A stretch of DNA of 64,000 nucleotides from UBA830 sp038146925 (lineage in GTDB: Bacteria > Pseudomonadota > Alphaproteobacteria > MPNO01 > UBA830): positions 93,083 to 157,082 of the forward strand of contig JAYQSP010000002.1 in NCBI GenBank assembly GCA_038146925.1, given 5' to 3'. The notes beneath the pieces are model-generated. The model had not been told where the DNA came from. It did no database searches and saw only the letters and a program-made list of their open reading frames with translations. The position numbers and the translations under genes are program-made. Position 1 is the stretch's first letter, and each line of letters begins with the position of its first letter. Of the stretch, positions 29,233 to 36,600 are shown in pieces.

Positions 29233-29261
29233 GATATATGCGGGCGCGGTACAAATCACAA
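29233..29261 (-). promoter_or_regulatory. Candidate promoter of acnA
   Basis: On the minus strand TTGTGA (29261-29256) and TATATC (29238-29233) are separated by exactly 17 bases. Transcription would start near 29226, giving a leader of about 130 nt. It lies back-to-back with the candidate small RNA on the other strand. Confidence 0.55.
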
Positions 29262-29316
29262 TTCCGCCACATTTGCGCCCTTGTCCGGCCCCAATGCCCG
29301 TCCCACATAGAACTGT

Positions 29317-29408
29317 AGCCCCCTGGACGTTCTCCCCAGAGCGTCCAACCAGCGGAAACGCTGGATCCCTCCTCGGCCGCCGATCGCTAGATCGGCGGCC
29401 CTTTTTTC
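29317..29408 (+). ncRNA. Candidate trans-acting small RNA with anti-Shine-Dalgarno motifs
   Basis: In the 380-base gap between divergent acnA and ccmA, the plus strand carries three perfect hairpins in a row. Hairpin 1 (29324-29347) is a 10-bp stem with a CCCC loop, and hairpin 2 (29349-29364) is CCAGCG-GAAA-CGCTGG. The single-stranded linker ATCCCTCCTC (29365-29374) leads to hairpin 3 (29375-29400), an 11-bp stem with a GCTA loop, followed by CTTTTTTCT. No frame fits and no upstream plus-strand gene needs this terminator, so it ends its own transcript. The C-rich loop and linker could pair with ribosome-binding sites. The 5' end is inferred from a weak TTGTCC (29281) and CATAGA (29306). Confidence 0.72.
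29375..29408 (+). terminator. Intrinsic terminator of the candidate small RNA
   Basis: GGCCGCCGATC-GCTA-GATCGGCGGCC is a perfect 11-bp stem followed by C and six T residues. The T run lies only on the plus-strand 3' side, which sets the direction. Confidence 0.9.
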
Positions 29409-29474
29409 TGCCGCAGCCCGGACACAGGCCACAGCCCGGATGACGAATCGGCGTTTATAGGCTATCCCGTCCGC

Positions 29475-30152
29475 ATGGATGGTTTCACCGGCACGGGCCT
29501 TGCCTGTATCAGAAGCGAACGGATCGTTTTCGCGGGGCTCGACTTTTCGGCGGCGCCGGGCGAGGCGCTGGTGCTGACAGGTCCGAACGGATCGGGCAAA
29601 TCGAGCCTGCTGCGGCTGATGGCGGGAATTGCACGACCGGCGGCCGGTCACATCGCCTGGCAGGGCGTGCCGGTCGCGGAAGATCCGGAACGGTATTTCG
29701 CAGACATGCACTATGTCGGTCATCGCGACGCGGTGAAGGCGGCGCTGAGCGTGCGCGAAAATCTCGCGTTTCACTGCGCGCTGCGCACCGCCGCGCCGGA
29801 TATCGACGGCGCGCTGGAAACAACCGGGCTCTCGGCGCTTGCCGATCTGCCGGCGCGCATGCTGTCCGCCGGCCAGACCCGCCGACTGGCGCTGGCGCGC
29901 ATGCTCGCTGCGCCCGCGCGGCTGTGGCTGCTGGACGAACCGACGGTCGCCCTCGACACCCGGTCCGTCGCCAGACTGCGGACGGCGATCGCCGACCATC
30001 GCGCGGGCGGCGGCATCGTCGTGGCGTCGACCAACGTACCGCTGGGAATCGACGACGCGGCGACGATCGACGTTTCCGTCCACGCGCGCGACGACGAAAC
30101 CCTGTGGGGAGATGCGGTCGCGGACGACGCCGCTGCAGGTGATTCGGCATGA
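29475..30152 (+). CDS. ccmA: Heme exporter ATP-binding protein CcmA
   Basis: A 225-residue ABC ATPase of cytochrome c maturation system I, which works with CcmB and CcmC to release heme-loaded CcmE. Walker A is GPNGSGKSSL (about 35-44), the signature is LSAGQTRRLALARM (about 132-145) and Walker B is LWLLDEPTVALD. The length matches the family. It is the first gene of the ccm cluster; its end overlaps the ccmB start by 4 bases. Confidence 0.95.
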   Translation: MDGFTGTGLACIRSERIVFAGLDFSAAPGEALVLTGPNGSGKSSLLRLMAGIARPAAGHIAWQGVPVAEDPERYFADMHYVGHRDAVKAALSVRENLAFHCALRTAAPDIDGALETTGLSALADLPARMLSAGQTRRLALARMLAAPARLWLLDEPTVALDTRSVARLRTAIADHRAGGGIVVASTNVPLGIDDAATIDVSVHARDDETLWGDAVADDAAAGDSA

Positions 30153-30814
30153 ACGCGTTTTTCGCCCTCGTCGGCCGCGATATCCGCATCGCACTGCGCC
30201 AGTTAAGCGACACCTTCATGGTGATCGTTTTCTTCGTTATCGCCGCCGCCCTGTTTCCCTTCGGCGTCGGCGCGGAGCCGAACCTGCTTGCCCGGATGGC
30301 CCCCGGAATTCTATGGGTTACGGCGCTTTTATCCGCGATGCTGTCCTTTGATCGGCTGTTTCAGAACGACTTCGAGGACGGCACGCTCGACCTGCTCGTC
30401 ATCGCCCCCCAGCCGCTGTGGCTGGCGGCGCTGGCCAAGATCGCGGCGCACTGGCTTACCACCGGCGTTCCGCTGTTGGTGGCCACGCCGCTGATTGGTA
30501 TCATGCTTAATCTCGAGCCGGAGGGGTATGGCGTGTTGATTGTAGCGATGGCTCTGGGGACGGCGATCATCAGTCTGATCGGGGCGCTGGGTGCGGCGCT
30601 GACGTTGGGTTCCCGCAGAAGCGGTGTGTTGTTGTCGTTGCTCGTGCTGCCGCTCGTCATTCCGGTGCTGATTTTCGGCGCCGGAGCGGTCGAAGCGTCG
30701 ATCGGCGGGTTTCCCGCCGCTCAGCAGCTGCTTGTTCTGGGCGGGTTGTTGCTCGCCTGTCTTGTACTTTGTCCGTGGGGGTGTGCAATCGCGCTGAAAA
30801 CGGCCGCCGAGTAG
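30149..30814 (+). CDS. ccmB: Heme exporter permease CcmB
   Basis: A 221-residue inner-membrane protein with about six helices, starting ALVGRDIRIALRQLSDTFM and including FDRLFQNDFEDGTLDLLVIAP, a family signature. It partners with CcmA, and the 4-base overlap implies translational coupling. Downstream, where ccmC normally follows directly, an unrelated broken gene intervenes. Confidence 0.95.
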   Translation: MNAFFALVGRDIRIALRQLSDTFMVIVFFVIAAALFPFGVGAEPNLLARMAPGILWVTALLSAMLSFDRLFQNDFEDGTLDLLVIAPQPLWLAALAKIAAHWLTTGVPLLVATPLIGIMLNLEPEGYGVLIVAMALGTAIISLIGALGAALTLGSRRSGVLLSLLVLPLVIPVLIFGAGAVEASIGGFPAAQQLLVLGGLLLACLVLCPWGCAIALKTAAE

Positions 30815-30832
30815 CGGCCGGGTATAAACGGG

Positions 30833-31313
30833 ATGGATGGAAGCGACTCGATAAGCCCGGGTATTGCGTCGGTGACCGGCCTCGACATCACGGGGGCCTG
30901 GCACCTTGCCGACTGCCTGTTGACCTATGCCAACGGCAAAACGCAGCGGCCCTGGGCCAGCAGCACGTCCGGCTATCTCATCTATTCACCCAACGGGCAC
31001 ATGTGCCTGTCGCTGAACTATCCCGGCCGGACCGGAAACATCGAATGCATTTCCTATTGCGGGCAGTACGAGATCGTTTTGCGGGCAGTACGAGATCGTT
31101 GCCGACCGCGTCTTTCACTCGATTGCGGTCAGCGCGAATATCCGCGACATCGGCACCGTTCTGGAACAGACCGTCATGATCGAGAACGACCGTCTGGTGC
31201 TCATCGTGTCGCCGGCGCCGGCGGGCGGTCCGGGATCGACACTGCAATATGTCTGGAACCGTGCGCAGGGTCAGGAGTTCCCAATGGCTTCAACACCCCG
31301 TGCGCTGCTCTGA
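30833..31313 (+). pseudogene. Lipocalin-like domain gene broken by a 22-bp tandem duplication
   Basis: The frame from the ATG at 30833 reads DITGAWHLADCLLTYANG and GYLIYSPNGHMCLSLNYPGR, typical of the lipocalin-like domain family. It then meets a 22-base block present twice in tandem, which shifts the frame by +1. Removing one copy restores CISYCGQYEIVADRVFHSI and a continuous frame to the stop at 31311-31313, giving 152 residues. As it stands the product changes frame after about 82 residues. It interrupts the ccmB-ccmC order. Confidence 0.85.
31057..31100 (+). repeat. Exact 22-bp tandem duplication causing the frameshift
   Basis: Copy 1 is 31057-31078 and copy 2 is 31079-31100; both read TTGCGGGCAGTACGAGATCG plus TT, with no mismatch. 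Since 22 is not a multiple of 3, the duplication shifts the frame. Perfect identity means it is recent, reversible or an assembly error. Confidence 0.97.
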
Positions 31314-31347
31314 AATTGCTTTAACAGGAAGCATTTAGCGGTTAATC

Positions 31348-31363
31348 CTAACGTCTTATTAAC
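31348..31363 (+). promoter_or_regulatory. Possible CtrA-type site upstream of ccmC
   Basis: CTAA-N7-TTAAC differs from the CtrA consensus TTAA-N7-TTAAC at one position, about 54 bases before the ccmC start. The stretch is AT-rich, so chance is possible. Confidence 0.25.
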
Positions 31364-31416
31364 CATAATTCCGCACAAAGGCGCTCAGGGAAACACAGGC
31401 AGTCACCGGGACGGTA

Positions 31417-32154
31417 ATGCTCCAGAAATACGCAAATCCGACACGCTTTCTGAAACTCGCCAATGCGGTATTGCCGTGGGTCGCGGGCCTGACGGTCATC
31501 CTGATCGCGGCGGGACTGTATTTCGCCTTCGCCGCCTCGCCGCCGGATTACCAGCAGGGCCAGACGGTGCGCATCATGTACGTGCACGTCCCGTCGGCCT
31601 GGATGGCGATGTTCGCCTATGCCTTCATCGTGGTTGCCAGCGCGGTCGGACTGATCTGGAAACATCCCGTCGCGCATGTCAGCGCCCTTGCCGCCGCACC
31701 GATCGGCGCCTGCTTCACCCTTGTCTGCCTGGCGACCGGTTCGCTTTGGGGCAAGCCGATGTGGGGCACCTGGTGGGTTTGGGATGCGCGGCTGACGTCG
31801 GTGCTGGTGCTGTTTTTCCTCTATCTCGGCTTTATCGCGCTCGCCAATGCGTTCGACGACGCGGCGCGCGGCGAGAAAGCCTCCGCGATCCTGGCGCTGA
31901 TCGGCGGGATCAACCTGCCGATCATCAAGTTTTCCGTCGACTGGTGGAACACGCTGCATCAGCCGGCCAGCGTCACCAAGATCGGCATGCCGGCGGTCCA
32001 CAGCTCTATGCTGATCCCGCTGCTGCTGATGGCGGTCGGGTTTACGACGCTGTTTTTCACCCTGGTCATCATCCGGTGCCGCGCCGAACTGGCGTCGCGC
32101 CGGATCAATGCGCTGCGCGCGGCGCGCATACACGCCGAAGCGGCCGGCGGATGA
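31417..32154 (+). CDS. ccmC: Heme transporter CcmC
   Basis: A 245-residue inner-membrane heme-handling protein that loads heme onto CcmE. Six helices are expected. The diagnostic WWD periplasmic motif is PMWGTWWVWDARLTS (about 114-128). A heme-ligand His lies in VHVPSAW (about 57) and another in the loop containing TLHQPAS. A 103-base AT-rich gap separates it from the broken lipocalin-like gene, so it may have its own promoter. Confidence 0.96.
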   Translation: MLQKYANPTRFLKLANAVLPWVAGLTVILIAAGLYFAFAASPPDYQQGQTVRIMYVHVPSAWMAMFAYAFIVVASAVGLIWKHPVAHVSALAAAPIGACFTLVCLATGSLWGKPMWGTWWVWDARLTSVLVLFFLYLGFIALANAFDDAARGEKASAILALIGGINLPIIKFSVDWWNTLHQPASVTKIGMPAVHSSMLIPLLLMAVGFTTLFFTLVIIRCRAELASRRINALRAARIHAEAAGG

Positions 32155-32198
32155 GTGATGACCTGTATGAATCCCACATGCGAAACGATAATCGGTGC

Positions 32199-32224
32199 GT
32201 CATCCCCGCGCAGGCGGGGATCTC
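32199..32224. repeat. REP-like palindrome between ccmC and ccmD
   Basis: The hairpin ATCCCCGC-GCAG-GCGGGGAT within CGTCATCCCC...GGATCT is a half copy of a repeat found at three other places in the window. It lies in the 180-base gap between ccmC and ccmD, which normally nearly touch. A small open frame across it (from 32152) is an artefact of the repeat. Confidence 0.85.
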
Positions 32225-32334
32225 TGCCGAGTTACGTGAAGACATAAACGGATTTCCGTCCTGCTTCCGGGCGCGCGCTGGCACGGTTCGAAAAAGCGGG
32301 ATTGACGAATGGCCGAAAGAGAACGAACGGTACG

Positions 32335-32532
32335 ATGACTGAAATTTTCGATATGGGCGGGTACGGCGCATACGTCTGGCCCGCCTGGGGCATCGCGGCG
32401 GCGGTTCTGGGCGCCCTGATCGTCGCCAGTATCCGTGCCATGCGGGCGCGGGAACGCGAACTGGCGGATCTCGAAGCCGCATCGCCGCGCCGACGGCGGC
32501 GCCGGGAACAAACGGCCGGAGAATCCGCGTGA
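32335..32532 (+). CDS. ccmD: Heme exporter protein CcmD
   Basis: A 65-residue single-helix membrane protein that joins the CcmABC complex. FDMGGYGAYVWPAWGIAAAV matches the family start with its conserved Tyr, followed by one hydrophobic helix and a highly basic tail (PRRRRRR) facing the cytoplasm. The ATG at 32335 begins the conserved part. The end overlaps the ccmE start by 4 bases. Confidence 0.92.
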   Translation: MTEIFDMGGYGAYVWPAWGIAAAVLGALIVASIRAMRARERELADLEAASPRRRRRREQTAGESA

Positions 32533-32978
32533 CCCGGAAACGCCGTCGACTGACGGTCGTCCTGCTGGGCGGGCTGCTGCTGGCCACGGCGGCTGCGCTG
32601 GTACTGACCGCATTCGAGGACAGCATCGTCTTTTTCCACAGCCCGACGGACATTGCCACGAACAAGGAGCTCGGCGGCGACCGCCGCCTGCGCGTCGGCG
32701 GCCTGGTGAAACCCGAAAGCTGGCAGAAGGCGGCGGACGGGCTGACGCACAATTTCGCGGTGACCGATCTCACCAACGAGGTGCTGGTTGCCTATAAGGG
32801 AATCATGCCCGACCTGTTCCGCGAAGGTCAGGGCGTCGTCGTCGAAGGCCGTCTGCTGCCGGACGGCAGCTTCCGCGCCGACGAGGTGCTGGCCAAGCAC
32901 GACGAAAACTACATGCCGCCGGAGGTCGCCGAGGCGTTGCGCAAATCCGGCCAGTGGAAAGGCGGCGGCGAGAAATGA
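32529..32978 (+). CDS. ccmE: Heme chaperone CcmE
   Basis: A 149-residue periplasmic heme carrier anchored by an N-terminal helix (about 8-28) after a basic start. The family motif HxxxY is intact as KHDENYMP: His124 binds heme covalently and Tyr128 assists. It receives heme from CcmC and passes it to apocytochromes. The gene is last in the visible ccm cluster; ccmF, ccmG and ccmH are not in the window. Confidence 0.96.
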   Translation: MTRKRRRLTVVLLGGLLLATAAALVLTAFEDSIVFFHSPTDIATNKELGGDRRLRVGGLVKPESWQKAADGLTHNFAVTDLTNEVLVAYKGIMPDLFREGQGVVVEGRLLPDGSFRADEVLAKHDENYMPPEVAEALRKSGQWKGGGEK

Positions 32979-32994
32979 TCCCCGAAATCGGTCA

Positions 32995-33231
32995 TTACGC
33001 CATTGCGCTTGCCTTCATGCTGTCGGCGAAATGCCGGACATAGGTTTTCGGTTCCCATGCCAGGACGTCTTCGATGATGTCCGGCATGTCAGGCACCATT
33101 TCGATAAGCATGATCACTTCGTTGAAGTGATTCAGATAGTCGGTCGCCAGCAGCGTGGTCCCGTTGATATTGGTTCCCTGCAGGCGGTCCGCCCAGGCGG
33201 CGTAATCCGCGGTATCGATTTTGGTCGTGAC
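32995..33231 (-). CDS. Conserved hypothetical protein, start uncertain
   Basis: An open frame downstream of recR whose product looks real in its last 70-odd residues (DYAAWADRLQG, LLATDYLNHFNEVIMLIEM). It is acidic, helical and has the local codon bias. I do not know its function. No ATG, GTG or TTG lies in frame between the recR stop and this segment; the only in-frame ATG is inside recR. The coordinate 33231 marks where credible coding begins, not a start codon. A damaged 5' end is possible. Confidence 0.4.
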   Translation of the reverse strand, partial: VTTKIDTADYAAWADRLQGTNINGTTLLATDYLNHFNEVIMLIEMVPDMPDIIEDVLAWEPKTYVRHFADSMKASAMA

Positions 33232-33319
33232 GCCCGTATGCCCGATTGCGATTCGTGTCGAACGGGCATTCTCCCAGCCGGGCCCTAACGATCGATTAAC
33301 TTCTTCCGCAGGGACTGCC

Positions 33320-33931
33320 CTAAACGGGCCGCCGTGCCTTGAGCGCCGCCGACAGGGTGCCGTCGTCCAGGTAATCGAGCTCGCCGCCGACAGGGACGCC
33401 ATGCGCCAGCCGCGTAATGTTGAGCCCGGCGCCCTTTTCCGCCGCCAGGTCTTCCAGCCGGTCGGAGATGTAATGAGCCGTCGTCTGCCCGTCGACCGTC
33501 GCCGAGGTGGCGAGGATGACCTCCGTCACGTCGCCGGCCGCGACCCGGGAAACGAGCGCGGCGATGTTGAGGTCTTCGGGACCGCGCCCGTCCAGCGCCG
33601 ACAACGTGCCGCCGATGACGTGATAGGTGCCCTTGAACGACGCCGCGCGTTCCAGCGCCCAAAGATCGGCCACGTCCTCGACCACGCAGACCTGTCCCCG
33701 GTCGCGGCGGGCATCGGCGCAGACGCCGCAGGGATCCGTGGCGTCGAGATTGCCGCATACCCCGCAGGTCGTGACCGACCGCGCCGCCTGCGCCATTGCC
33801 GATGCCAGCGGATCCAGCAGCGAATCCCTGCGCTTGATGAGATACAGCGCCGCCCGCCGTGCCGAGCGCGGACCGAGGCCGGGCAGCTTGGCAAGCATCT
33901 GGATCAGGCGTTCGATTTCGGGAGAGGACAT
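33320..33931 (-). CDS. recR: Recombination mediator RecR
   Basis: Loads RecA on gapped DNA with RecF and RecO. The 203 residues show the helix-hairpin-helix LAKLPGLGPRSARRAALYLI (about 13-32), a zinc finger CGVCGNLDATDPCGVC (about 56-71) and the Toprim domain starting VCVVEDVADLWALE. It is part of the conserved dnaX-ybaB-recR order; here a repeat element sits between ybaB and recR. Confidence 0.96.
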   Translation of the reverse strand: MSSPEIERLIQMLAKLPGLGPRSARRAALYLIKRRDSLLDPLASAMAQAARSVTTCGVCGNLDATDPCGVCADARRDRGQVCVVEDVADLWALERAASFKGTYHVIGGTLSALDGRGPEDLNIAALVSRVAAGDVTEVILATSATVDGQTTAHYISDRLEDLAAEKGAGLNITRLAHGVPVGGELDYLDDGTLSAALKARRPV

Positions 33932-33970
33932 TTAATCTGATTTCGCGGTTTTGGCCTTGTCCCTCCACCC

Positions 33971-34031
33971 CGTCATCCCCGCGAAGGCGGGGATCTTTTT
34001 CCCGGAGATTCCCGCCTTCGCGGGAATGACG
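33971..34031. repeat. Complete REP-like element, inverted pair
   Basis: Two hairpins facing each other: ATCCCCGC-GAAG-GCGGGGAT and ATTCCCGC-CTTC-GCGGGAAT, bounded by CGTCAT and ATGACG. It lies in the 131-base gap between ybaB and recR. Confidence 0.9.
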
Positions 34032-34062
34032 TGGAAGGACAGACCGTTACGAAACATTCAGC

Positions 34063-34386
34063 CTAGAACGGCAGCTTCATGCCCGGCGGCAGGTTCAGCC
34101 CGCCGGTGACTTCCGCCATCTGTTCCTGCATGTGCTGTTCGGCTTTGGCTTTCGCGTCGTTGAACGCGGCCACGATCAGATCTTCGACGACTTCTGCGTC
34201 CTCGCTGTTGAACAGGGACGGATCGATCTTGATGCCGCGCATTTCGCTCTTGCCGTTCAGCGTCACCTTCACCATGCCGGCGCCGGATTCGCCCGATATT
34301 TCCACGTCGGCCAGACGGTCCTGCATTTCCTGCATTTTCGTCTGCATTTCCTGCGCCTGTTTCATCAGGTTGCCGAGATTTTTCAT
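34063..34386 (-). CDS. YbaB/EbfC nucleoid-associated protein
   Basis: A 107-residue DNA-binding protein. It begins MKNLGNLMKQAQEMQTKMQE, the family helix, and has GAGMVKVTLNGKSEMRGIKI in the beta-sheet part. It forms dimers that bind DNA in relatives. The start overlaps the dnaX stop by 4 bases, so the two are translationally coupled. Confidence 0.95.
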   Translation of the reverse strand: MKNLGNLMKQAQEMQTKMQEMQDRLADVEISGESGAGMVKVTLNGKSEMRGIKIDPSLFNSEDAEVVEDLIVAAFNDAKAKAEQHMQEQMAEVTGGLNLPPGMKLPF

Positions 34387-36272
34387 ATGTAGTCCTCGTC
34401 GGTGTCATCGGGATCGAAGCGATCGGGATCGAATCCCTCGTCCTCGTAATCGTAGGAAAGATAGTCGTCCGGCGCGGGCGGCAGACCAGCCGGCTCATCC
34501 GGTACGGCGTCACGGTCGGCGACGCTGCGGACATCGGCAACCTCGGCGCCGGGAAACGCTTCCAGCGTCATCTGAACCAGCGGATGGGCGATCGCCGCTT
34601 CGCGCCGCCTGGCGGCGGCATCGTCGCGTTGCTGTTGCAGGGTCGCCGCGCCTTCTTCCCGGCTGGCCTCGATGAACCAGGCCCGGCCCGTCCATTCGTT
34701 CAGACACCGGCTGAGATTTTGCGTGAAATCCTTCGGCGGACCCTCGGACACGCGCAGCGAGATCTTGCCTATCTCGTACTTCACCAGATGGACGTTATTG
34801 ACCAGATACGCATGAAGCAGCGGTTCGCCGTTGGCGGAGAACATCGCGACCATATCTTCGAAGGTCGCCGGGATACCCGGATGTCCGTCGGATGCGCTAT
34901 CGGCCGGGTCGGGCGCCGGCTGGATGGCCAGCGCGGTCGGGCCGTCTGTTTCGGGAACCGCGTTTTGCGGCACCGGATCGGCAGACACGGGAGCCGGCGG
35001 GGAAACCTGTCCCGCGGACGCGGTATCTGCAGACAGCGCAGACGTCGCGGCCGCCGGTTCCGGCGCGCCGGTTGCGGCGGCGGGCGCAGGCGACGGCGCT
35101 TCCCTGTCCAGCGCGGAGATGGCTTCGGCCGGGGTCGGCAGCTCGGCGGCGTAGGCAATGCGGACCAGCACCATTTCGGCTGCCTGGGTGGCGGAATGGG
35201 CGGTACGTACTTCGGCCAGGCCCTTCAGCAGTATCTGCCACGTGCGGGCCAGCGCCGACATCGGCAGGCGGGACGACACGTCGCGTCCGCGGTCGAGATC
35301 GAGATCCGACGTCGGTGTCGCCTCGGCGGCGTCGGGCGCGGCCTTCAGGCGGGTCAGCCAGTGGGTCAGCTCCGCCAGATCCTGCAGGATCGTCCCCGGA
35401 TCGGCGCCGGCGTGATACATGGAATCGAATCGTTCCAGCGCGTCGGCGATCTCGCCTTTCATGAGCCGTTCGAACAGGTCGAATACCTGCACGCGTTCGG
35501 CGACGCCCAGCATCTCGCGGACGACGTCTTCGCCGATCTCCGTTTCGGGACCGCTATGGGCGATCGCCTGGTCGAGCAGCGACAGCCCGTCGCGCACCGA
35601 GCCGTCGGCGGCGCGGGCAATCAGACCGATGGCGCCGCGCGTGATGTTGGCGCCTTCCTTTTCGGCAATGCCGGCAAAATGATCGACCAGCACGTCGAAC
35701 TTCACGCGGCGGAGATCGAACCGCTGGCAGCGCGACAGCACCGTGACCGGCACACGGCGGATTTCCGTGGTCGCGAATATGAACTTCACATGCTCGGGCG
35801 GCTCTTCCAGCGTCTTCAGCAGCGCGTTGAACGCGTTGCGCGACAGCATGTGCACTTCGTCGATAATGTAGACCTTGTACCGCGCCGAAACCGGCCGGTA
35901 GAGCACGCCGTCGATCAGCTCGCGGATATCCTCCACCCCGGTGCGGCTGGCGGCGTCCATTTCCATGACGTCGACATGCCGGTCTTCCGAGATCGCGACG
36001 CAGTTCTCGCACACGCCGCAGGGCTCGGCCGTGGCGTCGCCATTCCCGTCGGTACCGGTACAGTTCAGCGCCTTGGCGATGATGCGCGCGGTGGTGGTTT
36101 TGCCGACCCCGCGCACGCCGGTAAGAATGAACGCATGCGCCAGACGGCCGGACGCGATGGCGTTCGACAGGGTCTGGACCATCGCTTCCTGGCCAATCAG
36201 CGAGGTGAAATCGCTGGGCCGGTATTTGCGCGCCAGAACGCGGTAAGGCTGAGTGTCCGGGCTGTCTGCCAT
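34383..36272 (-). CDS. dnaX: DNA polymerase III subunit gamma/tau
   Basis: The clamp-loader ATPase, 629 residues. Walker A is GVRGVGKTTTARII (about 54), a zinc module has CGVCENCVAI, Walker B is IIDEVHMLS, and the sensor-1 region reads KFIFATTEIRRVPVTVLSRC. Domains I-III occupy about the first 370 residues. A Pro/Ala-rich linker (about 370-450) leads to the C-terminal tau part. I did not look for a slippage site that would make gamma. Confidence 0.96.
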   Translation of the reverse strand: MADSPDTQPYRVLARKYRPSDFTSLIGQEAMVQTLSNAIASGRLAHAFILTGVRGVGKTTTARIIAKALNCTGTDGNGDATAEPCGVCENCVAISEDRHVDVMEMDAASRTGVEDIRELIDGVLYRPVSARYKVYIIDEVHMLSRNAFNALLKTLEEPPEHVKFIFATTEIRRVPVTVLSRCQRFDLRRVKFDVLVDHFAGIAEKEGANITRGAIGLIARAADGSVRDGLSLLDQAIAHSGPETEIGEDVVREMLGVAERVQVFDLFERLMKGEIADALERFDSMYHAGADPGTILQDLAELTHWLTRLKAAPDAAEATPTSDLDLDRGRDVSSRLPMSALARTWQILLKGLAEVRTAHSATQAAEMVLVRIAYAAELPTPAEAISALDREAPSPAPAAATGAPEPAAATSALSADTASAGQVSPPAPVSADPVPQNAVPETDGPTALAIQPAPDPADSASDGHPGIPATFEDMVAMFSANGEPLLHAYLVNNVHLVKYEIGKISLRVSEGPPKDFTQNLSRCLNEWTGRAWFIEASREEGAATLQQQRDDAAARRREAAIAHPLVQMTLEAFPGAEVADVRSVADRDAVPDEPAGLPPAPDDYLSYDYEDEGFDPDRFDPDDTDEDYI

Positions 36273-36387
36273 TGCGGGCGTTAGGTCTCTCCGGTCTGGC
36301 GCGCCGGGCGGTACGCCCGGTTTTGCCCCGATGTCCTGCGGGACGTGGCCTTGAACGGCCCTCCAAAACCGGAGGAGCCAAAATCGG

Positions 36388-36487
36388 GTGGGAGACTGGT
36401 GAGGCGACCCGGAGAAATCTCGTTACGGCTGCTTCCTTCCGGACCTGACCGGGTTGGCGAGCAATCCGTCCGCCGCCAGCCTCCCGC
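36388..36487 (-). ncRNA. ffs: Bacterial SRP RNA (4.5S)
   Basis: The conserved apical loop GGTCAGGTCCGGAAGGAAGC plus AGCC reads on the minus strand (36450-36427). Closing complementarity GGGAG (36390-36394) / CTCCC (36481-36485) defines a hairpin of about 100 nt. It binds Ffh to form the signal recognition particle. It sits upstream of dnaX on the same strand, a common arrangement. Ends are approximate by a few bases. Confidence 0.95.
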
Positions 36488-36600
36488 GGGCAGTATATCA
36501 GGTCCGGCGCGGGGACCAAACGGAGTCAGCGCCTTATTCGCAATATTTCGGCGATCCTGCGGAATTGCGCCGTCCGCGCCGGTATGCGAGTACTAGCGCC

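Noticed and set aside
32152..32340. Small open frame starting at the ccmC stop
   Set aside because: Most of it is the translation of the REP-like repeat and its flank, not a conserved protein.
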